This document shows, piece by piece, positions 35,497 to 46,443 of a stretch of DNA of 64,000 nt. Position 1 is the stretch's first letter; each line of letters starts with the position of its first letter. The notes beneath the pieces are model-generated. The model was not told the origin of the DNA. It did no database searches and was given only the letters and a program-made list of their open reading frames with translations. The DNA comes from Gemmatimonadetes bacterium bin94 (GTDB taxonomy: Bacteria > Gemmatimonadota > Gemmatimonadetes > Longimicrobiales > Gaopeijiaceae), in contig MPNE01000003.1 in the NCBI GenBank assembly GCA_002238865.1, forward strand, positions 1 to 64,000, given 5' to 3'. Made by a program: the position numbers and the translations under genes.

Positions 35497-36654
35497 ATGG
35501 CTCGTGCACGCAAGCGACCGGCGACCCCCCCGTCCTTTCGGGGACATGATGCACTTCGTGCGTCGCTCAAGAGGGCACTCGCACACGGCACGCTCCCGGC
35601 CACCATGCTCATCCACGGCATGCCGGGGTGCGGCAAGCAGTCCCTGGCACATTGGCTTGCCCGCACCCGCCTGTGTACCGGAGCCGACAAGCCCTGTGGA
35701 GAGTGTTCCAGCTGCCGCCTGGCTCTCCACCTGGAACACCCGGACATCCATTGGTACTTCCCCCTGCCTCGCCCGAAGCGCGCGCACAGCCCGCAGCGGC
35801 TGGCCGAGGCACTCGAAGAGGCTCGGCACGAGAAGCTGGCCGAATTCCGGAGTCGACCCCTGCGGCCGGAGGGCGGGACGGACGTGCGGGGAATCTACCT
35901 GGCCGCCGTGTTGACGATGCGCAAGAGTGCCCACCGTCGCCCCGCCATCGGAGAAGAACAGTTCTTCATCATCGGGGACGCCGAGTACCTGGTTCCCCAG
36001 GAGGCGAGCCCCGAGGCCGCCAATGCCCTCCTCAAGCTGCTTGAGGAGCCACCCGACGGGAGCAGGTTCATCCTTACGTCGGGCAAACCGGGGAGCCTTC
36101 TGGACACGATCCGTTCGCGGGCACTGCCGATCCACCTCCCTCCGCTCTCCGCCGGAGAGGTGGCCGCCTTTCTGGAAGAGGAGTGCGGTGTCGGCCCGGC
36201 ACCCGCACAGCGGGCGGCAAGTCTTGCCCAGGGGTCCATAGGTGCCGCGCTGAGCTGCCTTGACTCCGACGGCGCCCACACCGGTCAGCGGGAGGGTTCG
36301 CTCAAGCTGCTGCGGGCGGCCACCGGGGGCAGGCGTGCCGAGTGCTACGCCGCGGCCCTGGCTTTCGGGCCGGCCGGTGCCAGAGGATTGCTGGACCTGA
36401 TGGCCGGGTTGCAGCTCTGGATCCGTGACCTCGGTGCCGCGAGCCTCGGCCGCGACGAACTGGTGGTGAACTCCCACGAGCTGCCCTTCCTTCGCAAGAC
36501 CGCGGGACGGCTGGCGCTGACGCCCGACCGCGTTGCACGGGCGGTTGACCAGGTGGAGGAAGCGCGCATGCTTGCGCTGGGGAATGTTAACCCGCAGCTC
36601 TTCATCTCCTCTCTGCTTCTGGAGTTGGAGGAAACACTAAACAAAGTGGTTTAG
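35497..36654 (+). CDS. holB: DNA polymerase III delta-prime subunit-like clamp-loader protein
   Basis: A 385-residue HolB-type AAA+ protein of the clamp loader. The P-loop region is GMPGCGKQS (41-49), in which the residue after GK is Gln rather than Ser/Thr, as expected for a subunit that does not hydrolyse ATP well. A zinc module with C60, C67, C70 and C73 (CGECSSC) follows. ANALLKLLEEPPDGSRFIL is typical; the SRC motif reads IRSRALP. A segment of about 50 residues (YFPLPRPKRAHSPQRLAEAL) is inserted after the zinc module. moaC begins two bases after its stop. Confidence 0.88.
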   Translation: MARARKRPATPPSFRGHDALRASLKRALAHGTLPATMLIHGMPGCGKQSLAHWLARTRLCTGADKPCGECSSCRLALHLEHPDIHWYFPLPRPKRAHSPQRLAEALEEARHEKLAEFRSRPLRPEGGTDVRGIYLAAVLTMRKSAHRRPAIGEEQFFIIGDAEYLVPQEASPEAANALLKLLEEPPDGSRFILTSGKPGSLLDTIRSRALPIHLPPLSAGEVAAFLEEECGVGPAPAQRAASLAQGSIGAALSCLDSDGAHTGQREGSLKLLRAATGGRRAECYAAALAFGPAGARGLLDLMAGLQLWIRDLGAASLGRDELVVNSHELPFLRKTAGRLALTPDRVARAVDQVEEARMLALGNVNPQLFISSLLLELEETLNKVV

Positions 36655-36656
36655 TA

Positions 36657-37184
36657 ATGACGGATCCGCGGAAACACGACAAGAGTCATCCGCCGGGCCG
36701 GCGCGACCAGGGTGGCCTCACCCACCTCGCCGACGACGGCTCGGCGGCGATGGTGGACGTCACGTCCAAGGCACGAACCTCCCGGAAAGCGGTCGCGCAC
36801 GGGTTTCTCCGGTGCTCCCGTCGCGCCTTCCGCCTGCTTGTGGACGGGGGCAACCCCAAGGGGGATGTGCAACAGGTCGCGAGAGTGGCGGGAATCATGG
36901 GAGGGAAGCGCGCCGGGGAACTCATCCCGCTGTGCCATCTGCTTCCGGCCGCCAGTGTACGCGTCGACGTCGAGCCCGACGCTTCCATTCCAGGGCTCCG
37001 GGTCATCGCCACGGCCACGATCACCGAGCGGACCGGCGTCGAAATGGAAGCCCTTACGGCGGTGTCGGTGGCGCTCCTCACCGCCTATGACATGCTCAAG
37101 GCAGTGGACCGCGGGATGACGATCGAATCCGTTCGGCTGGAAGAAAAGTCGGGCGGGCGGTCGGGAAGCTGGCGGCGGGAGTAG
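36657..37184 (+). CDS. moaC: Cyclic pyranopterin monophosphate synthase
   Basis: A 175-residue MoaC, which converts the cyclic GTP intermediate made by MoaA into cPMP, the first pterin of molybdenum-cofactor synthesis. Motifs: MVDVTSKARTSRKA, GGKRAGELIPLCHLLP and GVEMEALTAVSVALLTAYDMLKAVD, with the conserved lysine and aspartate. Residues 1-28 are a polar extension. It ends 24 bp from the convergent transglycosylase gene. MoeA is encoded 9 kb away; MoaA, MoaD and MoaE are not in the window. Confidence 0.95.
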   Translation: MTDPRKHDKSHPPGRRDQGGLTHLADDGSAAMVDVTSKARTSRKAVAHGFLRCSRRAFRLLVDGGNPKGDVQQVARVAGIMGGKRAGELIPLCHLLPAASVRVDVEPDASIPGLRVIATATITERTGVEMEALTAVSVALLTAYDMLKAVDRGMTIESVRLEEKSGGRSGSWRRE

Positions 37185-37208
37185 CAACCGCGGGGCCTGA
37201 GCCCTCGA

Positions 37209-38711
37209 TCAGCCCGGGGGTGGTATCCTGATCTCGTCGCCAGGATGGATCACGGCACCCTCGGCCAGGTTGTTGTGGAGCCGGAGCCGCGCAAGGTCGA
37301 CGTCGTGGAGCTGGGAGATCAGCCACAGGCTGTCCCCACGCCTCACCACATGGACGGTTTCCCGGGCCGGCGCGGAATTCGCGGCCACGAACCGGGCCTC
37401 CGGAGTCGCGACCGGAGGCGGCTCACCGGCCGCGCGGGACTCACCGGCATCTTGCCCGTCCCTGCTCCGACGCGCCCTGGGAATGACCAGCACGGACCCG
37501 ATCTGCATCCGCCGCGGCTGCACTTCGGGGTTGGCCGCCTGCAACGCCTCGACCATGACACGGTAGTTGCGGGCGATGCCGGCGAGCGTCTCCCCGGACG
37601 CGACGCGATGTTCGGTGAAGGTGACCCTTTCGGCCGAGGGAACGGCCGCAATGCGCTCGGCGAACGTCGCTCCCGAACCCGCCGGCAGCCGGACCGTCGT
37701 CGACCGGCCCATGGGGGTCAGACCGAGCACAAGGTGCGGGTTCAGCATCCTTACGTCTGCTTCGGCGACCCCCGCCGCCGACGCAATGACGTCGATCGAC
37801 GCCGCTCCTTCAACAACGACCGCGTCAAAGACCTGCGGCGGGTCCTTCAGGTAGCCGGTCATGCCGAACGCCGCGGGGTCACTTGCAATACGGACCGCAG
37901 CCAGGTACTTCGGGATGAAATCACGGGTCTCGCGGGGAAGGTGGTCGCGGATCCTGAGGAAGAGGGCGTCCTCGCGCGGTTCGCCGTCTCCATGGTCCCG
38001 TATCGCCCGCTCGACGCGCCCCGGGCCCCCGTTGTATGCGGCGAGGGCCAGGAACCATGAATTGAACTGCCCCTTCAGGTCGGCGAGGTACTCGATCGCG
38101 AAAGGGGTCGCCGCGTACGGATCGAGGCGCTGGTCGACGAGGGAGTTGACCTCGAGCCCTAGCCAGCGGGCGGTCGCCGGCATGAACTGCCACAGCCCAC
38201 CCGCACCGGCCCGCGAGTTGGCCTTCGGATAGTACGCTGCCTCGATGATGGGGAGGTAGCGAAGCGACGCCGGCATGTCACCCGCGGCCAACACGGAATC
38301 GATGAAGACCTCGTACCTGCCCATCCGGGTCAGCGCTCGCTGGAACCCCTCCCGCTCCCTGTTCTGCCAGTAGTTCAACCACCAGTCGATCCGTTCCTCG
38401 AGGCGGTCTTCGCCGACCCAGGGCGACGTCACGATCGGATCGGCCATTGCCGCGCGTCGCGGATCCATGACATCCGGTAACGACCGCGCGGACCGGACCG
38501 CGGCAGCATCGCGTCCGGTGCCGGTATCCATGGTCGGCGCGGCCATCGCCGCTTCCGCGGGTGCAGGTGCGGGAGCGGGTGGCGGCGGCTGACGCGCGCA
38601 GGCGGCAAGGAGGAGCACGATGGAAGCGAAGCACATAGGGGAGACGCGTCGGAGAGCGGCGTTGCGCGCCGACCCCCGATCCGGTTCAATGACTGTAGTT
38701 CGGAGCCTCAC
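37209..38711 (-). CDS. Lytic transglycosylase with two LysM domains (MltD-like), lipoprotein
   Basis: A 500-residue cell-wall enzyme that cleaves the MurNAc-GlcNAc bond without hydrolysis. Lipobox LLLAAC (C38) is followed by a Pro/Ala-rich spacer. The SLT domain has catalytic E157 in [12 protein letters not shown] and [18 protein letters not shown], then [16 protein letters not shown]. Two LysM peptidoglycan-binding repeats follow (near 370-415, [18 protein letters not shown], and 455-500, [15 protein letters not shown]). The GTG at 38711 is used because it supplies a basic n-region; it overlaps guaB by 26 bp. ATG 38636 is the alternative and lacks positive charge. Confidence 0.88.
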   Translation of the reverse strand: MRLRTTVIEPDRGSARNAALRRVSPMCFASIVLLLAACARQPPPPAPAPAPAEAAMAAPTMDTGTGRDAAAVRSARSLPDVMDPRRAAMADPIVTSPWVGEDRLEERIDWWLNYWQNREREGFQRALTRMGRYEVFIDSVLAAGDMPASLRYLPIIEAAYYPKANSRAGAGGLWQFMPATARWLGLEVNSLVDQRLDPYAATPFAIEYLADLKGQFNSWFLALAAYNGGPGRVERAIRDHGDGEPREDALFLRIRDHLPRETRDFIPKYLAAVRIASDPAAFGMTGYLKDPPQVFDAVVVEGAASIDVIASAAGVAEADVRMLNPHLVLGLTPMGRSTTVRLPAGSGATFAERIAAVPSAERVTFTEHRVASGETLAGIARNYRVMVEALQAANPEVQPRRMQIGSVLVIPRARRSRDGQDAGESRAAGEPPPVATPEARFVAANSAPARETVHVVRRGDSLWLISQLHDVDLARLRLHNNLAEGAVIHPGDEIRIPPPG

Positions 38712-40173
38712 GAGTGATCGTGACGTCGTGGGGATGGGACTCGCGCAGCCCCCCGGAGGTCACCCGTACAAAGCGGGCACCGGCCCGCAGGTCGCTGAGG
38801 GAAGAAGCGCCGCAGTAGCCCATGCCGCTGCGCAGACCTCCCGAGAGCTGAAAGACGGTGTCGGACACGGGCCCCTTGTATGCGACCCGGGCTTCGATGC
38901 CTTCGGGCACGAGCTTGCGTCTGTCTTCCGTATCCTGAAAATAGCGATCCGCGGAGCCCTCTTCCATTGCAGAGAGGGATCCCATGCCCCGGACCGTCTT
39001 GAAACGGCGCCCCTCGAGCAGAAACGCCTCGCCGGGCGACTCTTCCGTGCCGGCCAGGACCGAACCCATCATGACGCAGTGCGCCCCGGCGGCGAGCGCC
39101 TTGACCACGTCCCCGGAATAGCGGATTCCACCGTCCGCGATCACCGGCACCCGCCCCGCCGCACCGTCCACAGCATCCATCACCGCGGTCAACTGCGGCA
39201 GCCCGACACCGGTCACGACGCGGGTCGTGCAGATCGAGCCCGGGCCCACCCCGACCTTGACCGCGTCGGCACCACGCTCGATGAGGGCGGTCGCCCCTTC
39301 CGCGGTCCCGACGTTGCCTGCGACCAGATCCTGGTCAGGGAACGTTTCGCGCATGCGCGCCACGAACCGCAGCACACCCTCTGAGTGGCCGTGGGCCGTG
39401 TCAATCACCAAAAAGTCCACGCCCGACTCGACCAACGCCCGGGCCCGGTCGAGGTCCGCCGCCGCCGCGCCGATCGCGGCACCCACCCGCAGCCGCCCGT
39501 GCTCGTCCTTGCAGGCGTTCGGAAACTGGCGGCGCTTGAAGATGTCCTTGACCGTAATCAGCCCCTTGAGCCGGCCCTCGTCGTTGACGACCGGGAGCTT
39601 CTCGATGCGATGCCTGTGCAGAATCTCCTGCGCCTCTTCGAGCGTCGTGCCGACCGGCGCCGTAACCAGTCCGCTCGACGTCATCAGGGTCGCGACGGGA
39701 CGCTCCAACTCGGTCTCGAACTGAAGATCCCGGTTCGTGATGATGCCCACCAGCGTTCCGTCGGGCTCCACGATGGGGACACCGCTGATCGAGAAACGTG
39801 ACATCAGCCGGTGCGCATCCCGGAGCGACGCCCCGGCACCGAGGGTGATGGGGTTGAGGATCATGCCGCTCTCCGAGCGCTTGACCCGGTCGACCTCACG
39901 GGCCTGCTTGTCGATCGTCATGTTCTTGTGAATGACGCCGACGCCGCCCTCACGGGCCACCGCAATGGCCAGGCGAGCCTCCGTCACCGTGTCCATCGCC
40001 GCGGAAACCAGGGGGACCTGCAGGGAAATGCGGTTGGTCAGGCGGGTCGAGATGTCCGTGCTCTTCGGGTGCACACGCGAGTGGCCCGGCACGAGGAGCA
40101 CGTCGTCGAAGGTCAGAGCTTCCTTGATGACCGCCCCCCTCAACGGGCGGTCCTTCTCGTTGCCGCTGTTCAT
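38686..40173 (-). CDS. guaB: Inosine-5'-monophosphate dehydrogenase
   Basis: A 495-residue IMPDH, which makes XMP from IMP with NAD in guanine nucleotide synthesis. The TIM barrel contains the catalytic loop [15 protein letters not shown] with its cysteine, DGGIRYSGD and the flap region; a pair of CBS domains (about 105-220, [21 protein letters not shown] and [19 protein letters not shown]) is inserted as usual. ATG 40173 starts the conserved N-terminal [12 protein letters not shown]. Length is normal. The stop overlaps the lytic-transglycosylase start. Confidence 0.96.
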   Translation of the reverse strand: MNSGNEKDRPLRGAVIKEALTFDDVLLVPGHSRVHPKSTDISTRLTNRISLQVPLVSAAMDTVTEARLAIAVAREGGVGVIHKNMTIDKQAREVDRVKRSESGMILNPITLGAGASLRDAHRLMSRFSISGVPIVEPDGTLVGIITNRDLQFETELERPVATLMTSSGLVTAPVGTTLEEAQEILHRHRIEKLPVVNDEGRLKGLITVKDIFKRRQFPNACKDEHGRLRVGAAIGAAAADLDRARALVESGVDFLVIDTAHGHSEGVLRFVARMRETFPDQDLVAGNVGTAEGATALIERGADAVKVGVGPGSICTTRVVTGVGLPQLTAVMDAVDGAAGRVPVIADGGIRYSGDVVKALAAGAHCVMMGSVLAGTEESPGEAFLLEGRRFKTVRGMGSLSAMEEGSADRYFQDTEDRRKLVPEGIEARVAYKGPVSDTVFQLSGGLRSGMGYCGASSLSDLRAGARFVRVTSGGLRESHPHDVTITREAPNYSH

Positions 40174-40270
40174 CAGCAATTCTAGGGACTGCGGGAAGGG
40201 TCGGTCAAGGGCCGCGGACCGACGGTCCCAACACGCCGCGGGACGGGGTACACGGGCACGGCGGCCCCGG

Positions 40271-40666
40271 TCATTCCCGTCCGGGCGCGGAACCGGGCGG
40301 GTCCGGCTCGTCGGCGGATGCAGCGGGTGGACCGGCATCGGGCTCTTCGGAGTCCCCGGCTGCATCGGATGCTCCCGCGATCTCCTCCAGCAGCTGGCGG
40401 CCGGCTTTGGCGACGCCGCTCAGGGCGCGGTCGGCGGCCGCCCACACCTGAAAGGCCTCACGCAGATTGGACGGGTTGACCGACCGGTTCCTCAGGCGGT
40501 CTTCGATCCCTTCCGCCAGCCGCTGAAGGCCGCTGGCCTCCTTCTCCGGATCGGTCGTTCCGTACCTGGACTCCAGGAACTCGATGTAGTCCAGCACCTG
40601 GTAGACCTGATCCTCCGGGAGGCTCTCTATCTTCCGCACTACGCGGGCCCTCAGAACATCGTGCAT
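40271..40666 (-). CDS. Conserved hypothetical, N-terminal DUF2281-like helix pair
   Basis: A 131-residue protein. The start reads [28 protein letters not shown], the helical pattern seen in DUF2281 and related small regulators, followed by amphipathic helices to about residue 95. The last 35 residues are a low-complexity acidic Pro/Ala/Asp tail. It precedes guaB by 97 bp and is divergent from the acyltransferase gene. I cannot assign a function. Confidence 0.6.
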   Translation of the reverse strand: MHDVLRARVVRKIESLPEDQVYQVLDYIEFLESRYGTTDPEKEASGLQRLAEGIEDRLRNRSVNPSNLREAFQVWAAADRALSGVAKAGRQLLEEIAGASDAAGDSEEPDAGPPAASADEPDPPGSAPGRE

Positions 40667-40790
40667 GAAACCAAGAAGCCGTTTTCGGGTCCTTAAAGCA
40701 AGGCGGGGTTATCTTACCCGGCGAAGCTGCAGAAACCCCGAAGCGGGGAGGCTTCGGAGTCGTTCCCGGTAATGAGGGGGCATCCTGTCC

Positions 40791-41639
40791 ATGTCGTCCA
40801 CCAGCGAGTACCGTTTCCTGCCCCTTCGGGGAGTGCCGCTCCCGGCCGACGTGGCGCATCGGTACGACCGCTGGCTGGCCGGACTCGACGAGGAGCTGGC
40901 CGACCCGGGCACCGATCGCGACGACTTCTGCCGCAGAGTCCTCGAAGAGATCTATTTCCCGGGGTCCGCACCGGGTATCGAGCGAGCCGGCGGCACTCCC
41001 GGCCTTGCCCCGGGCGGGCGGATCCTCCTCGATCAGCTGGATCCCCGCAACGTTACCCTGGAGCCCGAGTACTACATCGAGACCGACCTGGAGCGCTACT
41101 ACCGGGTGAAACCCCTGATCTGGCTCTGGGAGATGTTCGACAAGAGCCTGCTGGGCGAAAACGTGCACCTGGGGGTGAAGTTCCGGCGCATGCTGGCAAG
41201 GCGCATTTTCGCCAGGTGCGGGAAGAACTTCAAGGCGTTCCACTTCGTGAAGCTCACCTTCGGGTACGGGATCGAGGTCGGAGACGACGTCGTCGTGCAC
41301 CGCCATGTCCTGCTGGACGACCGCGGCGGAATCCGAATCGGGAACCGGGTGTCCATCTCGGACTACGCGAACGTGTATTCACACAGCCACCACATCAGCG
41401 AGGCGCGGGACGTGACCACGCCGTGCACCGTGATCGGCGACCGCGTGCGGGTGGCCTACCACGCCACCGTTCTCGCGGGCACCACCCTCGCCGCCAACTC
41501 GATGGTCGGCGCCGGTGCCCTGGTTACCCGGGACACCGAGCCGGACACGGTCCATGTGGGGGTACCGGCCAAGGCGGCCAAACGGAAGCCCGCGCACGGA
41601 CCGCGCCCCGCGACGAGGGATCCGTTGGCGGAGGTCTGA
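40791..41639 (+). CDS. Hexapeptide-repeat acyltransferase
   Basis: A 282-residue protein whose C-terminal half (about 150-265) is a left-handed beta-helix acyltransferase: VEVGDDVVVHRHVLLDDRGG-like turns, GIRIGNRVSISDYANVYSHSHH, CTVIGDRVRVAYHATVLAG, and GAGALVTRDTEPDTVHVGVPAKAAK at the end, as in maltose/galactoside acetyltransferases. The N-terminal 120 residues (about half the protein) are unlike the small helical cap of those enzymes. Substrate unknown; an O-acetylation of an envelope sugar is plausible. An AT-rich stretch upstream (40698-40720) may hold its promoter. Confidence 0.78.
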   Translation: MSSTSEYRFLPLRGVPLPADVAHRYDRWLAGLDEELADPGTDRDDFCRRVLEEIYFPGSAPGIERAGGTPGLAPGGRILLDQLDPRNVTLEPEYYIETDLERYYRVKPLIWLWEMFDKSLLGENVHLGVKFRRMLARRIFARCGKNFKAFHFVKLTFGYGIEVGDDVVVHRHVLLDDRGGIRIGNRVSISDYANVYSHSHHISEARDVTTPCTVIGDRVRVAYHATVLAGTTLAANSMVGAGALVTRDTEPDTVHVGVPAKAAKRKPAHGPRPATRDPLAEV

Positions 41640-41745
41640 GCCGGCGTGGACGGAGCGCCACCTCCTGATGTCCCCTGAGCTGCGCTGAGGTTTGCCGACG
41701 CCGACGTGCTCCCCTCCGCTCTGCGGCGCCCCTCCAGGCGGCGAC

Positions 41746-41757
41746 CCTGACGTAACG

Positions 41758-41762
<5 letters not shown>
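41746..41762. terminator. Perfect dyad at the 3' end of acs
   Basis: CCTGACG (41746-41752) and CGTCAGG (41756-41762) are exact reverse complements around TAA. The dyad covers the acs stop codon (41758-41760) and lies in the 118-bp gap between two convergent genes. A bidirectional terminator is likely, although no T-tract follows and the short loop would be strained in RNA. Confidence 0.35.
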
Positions 41763-43710
<1,948 letters not shown>

Positions 43711-43845
43711 TCAGGACCTCCTGAAGGTGTCTGTGAATCCGGGTGGGAAAGGTAGGAACCCCACCCTTGCCGAAGTTTCCGGGCGGCAGTCCCTGTAACC
43801 GCCAGCGTCCGATTATGGGCCGGTTGCCGAGGTCCGTGCAATGGT

Positions 43846-43878
43846 TGACACACGGTCGCCGGTCGTGCATCCTAGAGT
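43846..43878 (+). promoter_or_regulatory. Candidate sigma-70 promoter for the Fur-family gene
   Basis: TTGACA, an exact -35 consensus, lies at 43846-43851. About 18-21 bases on, TCCTAGAGT (43870-43878) is the best -10 region but matches poorly. The TTG start of the gene is at 43913, so the leader would be short. Spacing uncertain. Confidence 0.35.
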
Positions 43879-43912
43879 TGGCCGGCAAGGGTCCTCACGA
43901 GGAGTTCACACG

Positions 43913-44347
43913 TTGTCTCCATACAATGCAACCGTGGACACACCCCGGCTCCGACAAGCGCTGGAAGCCCACGGGCACCGCTTCACGGAGCAGCGAGGCG
44001 CCGTCCATCGGTTCCTTTCCGGGACCGACACCCACCCCACCGCCGAAGAGGTTTTTCACGGGGTACGAGGGAAGCTGCCGGCGATTTCCCTCGCGACGGT
44101 ATACAAGAACCTCGAGACGCTGGTCGGATGCGGGATGGCGCTGAAGCTGACGTATTCCGACGGCTCGTCCCGGTATGACGGCCGGACCGATCCCCACCAT
44201 CACACCCGCTGCAACCAATGCGGGGAGGTGCGGGACGTCGCGGGAAGCGTCCCCCCGGCGTTGCTGGTGGACCCCACGGCCTGTCCCGGCTTTCAGGTCA
44301 CCGGATACCGACTCGAATTCACCGGGGTCTGCGCCACCTGCGCCTAG
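43913..44347 (+). CDS. Fur family metal/peroxide-responsive repressor
   Basis: A 144-residue Fur-superfamily regulator. Winged-helix DNA-binding part at about 15-90 (RFTEQRGAVHRFLSG, LATVYKNLETLVGCG), then HHHTRCNQCGEV with H95-H97 and C100-C103, and a final pair C140/C143 that completes the structural zinc site. The short regulatory core resembles PerR as much as Fur; metal specificity cannot be read by eye. The start is TTG 43913 with GAGGAG at 43899-43904. It is divergent from acs and may control nearby genes. Confidence 0.88.
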   Translation: MSPYNATVDTPRLRQALEAHGHRFTEQRGAVHRFLSGTDTHPTAEEVFHGVRGKLPAISLATVYKNLETLVGCGMALKLTYSDGSSRYDGRTDPHHHTRCNQCGEVRDVAGSVPPALLVDPTACPGFQVTGYRLEFTGVCATCA

Positions 44348-44376
44348 TCTCCGGCGGTGAACCCTGGCGTAGGGGG

Positions 44377-44736
44377 TCAGACGAGTGACGCGCGGCCCGC
44401 CCGGCCCCGAGCCGATCGCAGTCGTCGGCGCAGCTCCACCCCGGACATGGTCGCCAGGGTCCGCTCCGCGGTACGTATCGAATTCCAGCGAATGTCGCTG
44501 AGGACGACGGACTCCCCCTGCCCCTCCGTCCCACCTTCGAGAACCAGGTAGAACCGGCCCTTGTAGTCGCCGCCCTCTTCCCGGGCCACGGATGCCACCC
44601 AGATATCGCCTCTGTCGTCGGTAAACTGTCGCACGAACTCCCCCACTGCGGTTGATCCAGCGTCGCACCCAATATAGTCGGCCCGGAGCCGGGATGCAGC
44701 GCCGGTCGCGCACAGTGAGATTCCCGCCAGGGGCAC
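44377..44736 (-). CDS. Conserved hypothetical protein
   Basis: A 119-residue protein, start GTG 44736. The central part (VGEFVRQFTDDRGDIWVASVAREEGGDYKG; shown in two halves here) looks like a compact beta-rich domain and ends with a basic helix (LRRRLRSARGRAG). A later GTG at 44646 would give an 89-residue protein that starts at the compact domain. It lies 24 bp after the zinc-ribbon membrane protein gene and may be co-transcribed. No family recognised. Confidence 0.5.
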   Translation of the reverse strand: MPLAGISLCATGAASRLRADYIGCDAGSTAVGEFVRQFTDDRGDIWVASVAREEGGDYKGRFYLVLEGGTEGQGESVVLSDIRWNSIRTAERTLATMSGVELRRRLRSARGRAGRASLV

Positions 44737-44760
44737 GCGCGCGCAGTCCGCGGCGGGCTG

Positions 44761-45558
44761 TCAGGGAGCGCGCAGCTTCTTCTGGTGACGGACCTCGGGG
44801 AATTCGTAGTAGATGACGCCTTCCTTGCTGATCTCCGAACGCACCCTGAACCCGTCGTCCATCCCGACCATGATCTTTTCGGCCGCCGGCAGCGTAAGAT
44901 CCAGCTCCGAGGCGACTTCGGTGACGGTGAGGAGGCCATCACGCGCAGTGGCCAGCCTGAGCACCTTGCGGTGCAGCGCCTGGAGTACCGATTGGCGCCG
45001 CTCCTGAAGTGCCTTCCAACCCCATAGAAAGAGCCCCGATCCCCCCATGCCTATCGCCGAGCCGATGACGACGGGTTCGAAGACCCCCGCGGATATCCCG
45101 GCCGTGATCATGATCACCGCAAGCACCGCGAGCGCGCCGCCGAAGAGCCGCCGGCCGACACCACTGGGGGGCAGAGGCGCATCGGCTGCGGGAGCGGCGC
45201 GCTTCTCCGGCTGAGCCGAGTCCGTCGGCGGCGCCACCACGGCAAAGGGGTCACCGGCATCGCGGGCGTGCTCCCAGCCGAGTCCGCAATTCGGGCAAAC
45301 CTGCCGGCGCCGGCGCAACCCGTAGTAGACAAGTCCGCCGATTCCGTAGGTGAAGATGCTCAGGCCCACCAGGAGTCCCACGTGTCCCGCTTTTCGGAAA
45401 TAGGGGATCCCATCTCCGCGGTAGGCGCATCGGGGACACTGCATCAGCGCCCGGTGCGCCACCGGGACCCGGCTCCTCGTCACAGCGGCGCCGCAGGTGG
45501 GACACCGGTCGTCGCCAGTCCGCAGAGTTTCGCCACATGTGGAACACCGCATCAGCAT
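44761..45558 (-). CDS. Zinc-ribbon membrane protein with C-terminal winged helix-like domain
   Basis: A 265-residue protein. The N-terminal 25 residues are a zinc ribbon (C5/C8 and C19/C22). A second cysteine set (QCPRC ... VCPNC) flanks a membrane hairpin (GLLVGLSIFTYGIGGLVYY). After a Pro-rich linker two more helices follow (near 140-162 and 167-188). The C-terminal about 70 residues (LHRKVLRLATARDGLLTVTEVASELDLTLPAAEKIMVGM) look like a small winged helix. AAGGGAA precedes ATG 45558. The combination suggests a membrane-bound regulator or RNA/DNA tether; function unknown. Confidence 0.62.
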   Translation of the reverse strand: MLMRCSTCGETLRTGDDRCPTCGAAVTRSRVPVAHRALMQCPRCAYRGDGIPYFRKAGHVGLLVGLSIFTYGIGGLVYYGLRRRRQVCPNCGLGWEHARDAGDPFAVVAPPTDSAQPEKRAAPAADAPLPPSGVGRRLFGGALAVLAVIMITAGISAGVFEPVVIGSAIGMGGSGLFLWGWKALQERRQSVLQALHRKVLRLATARDGLLTVTEVASELDLTLPAAEKIMVGMDDGFRVRSEISKEGVIYYEFPEVRHQKKLRAP

Positions 45559-45700
45559 CCTGTTCCCTTCGCCGGCATGGACCCCGGCAACCTTTCGACG
45601 CCCTCGAAACACCTTTTCACTACGAGACCCCCTTGCCCGGGATTCAGACCCGGTCCTGGGTGGTCGGTACACACCAACGAATCAGATTACATTCACTGGA

Positions 45701-45713
45701 GTTTAGCGTAAAC
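45701..45713. promoter_or_regulatory. AT-rich inverted repeat upstream of barrel protein gene
   Basis: GTTTA (45701-45705) GCG TAAAC (45709-45713) is an exact inverted repeat in a markedly AT-rich patch of a GC-rich genome, 20-33 bp before the ATG at 45734. It lies in the divergent spacer (45559-45733). Operator or promoter-associated site; no direct evidence. Confidence 0.35.
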
Positions 45714-45733
45714 AACGCCACCGACTGGAATTG

Positions 45734-46432
45734 ATGACGATAATCAGGTTGGCCCGCAGTGCGGTGTTGCTTCCGGCCGCCATTTTTCTTGCCGTGGACA
45801 CGGGAGGCGCCCAGTCCATTCCGTCCTCGTACCGTTACATCGAGTACGGCCAGGAAGCCTCGGTCTTCTGGGGATCCCTGTTGCTCAGGCAGGGATCACT
45901 GGATCTGGGCCCGAAGGCGGGCAATTTCATGGGAGGGCGGTACGTCGTCGAGGCTGCCGGCCCCCTCTTCATCGAGGGTCTCTTCTCGTATCTCCCCACC
46001 CAGCGGGATGTCGTCGACCCGCGCCGGGCGGAAGGAGACCGGACAATCGGCGAGTCGGACGTGCACCTCTTCATGCTGGACGCGCGCCTGTCCTTCAGCA
46101 TCCCGGGACGCCGCACCTGGCACCGGCTGGCACCGCACCTCTTTATCGGCGGGGGTCTTGCCTATGACGCCGCGAGCGTGGGCGCCTTCGACGAGGTCCT
46201 CCTCCCCGAGGACGTGTTCGACTTCGGCACCGCCTTCACCGCCAGCGCCGGCACCGGCTTTCGGCTCGCGGTTTCGTCCCGGATCATGCTCCGCGCCGAC
46301 GGGAGCCTCAAGCTGTGGCAGCTGGGCACGCCGAGCGGATTCGACGATCCCGCCAAGCAGCTGGATTCGGTGGAGCAGACCGAGTGGGTCAGCGGCTACG
46401 GATTCTCCGTGAGCGCGGCCTGGCGCTTCTGA
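45734..46432 (+). CDS. Outer-membrane beta-barrel protein
   Basis: A 232-residue exported protein: signal peptide 1-27 ending GGAQ. The mature chain is a small barrel of alternating-polarity strands (YRYIEYGQEASVFWGSLL, FIEGLFSYLPTQ, APHLFIGGGLAYDAA, FRLAVSSRIMLRADGS) and ends with a phenylalanine in SVSAAWRF, the classic BAM recognition signal. Similar to OmpA-like/OmpW-like small barrels, no named family. ATG 45734 directly follows an in-frame TTG. Confidence 0.78.
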   Translation: MTIIRLARSAVLLPAAIFLAVDTGGAQSIPSSYRYIEYGQEASVFWGSLLLRQGSLDLGPKAGNFMGGRYVVEAAGPLFIEGLFSYLPTQRDVVDPRRAEGDRTIGESDVHLFMLDARLSFSIPGRRTWHRLAPHLFIGGGLAYDAASVGAFDEVLLPEDVFDFGTAFTASAGTGFRLAVSSRIMLRADGSLKLWQLGTPSGFDDPAKQLDSVEQTEWVSGYGFSVSAAWRF

Positions 46433-46443
46433 CGGGGGGAACC

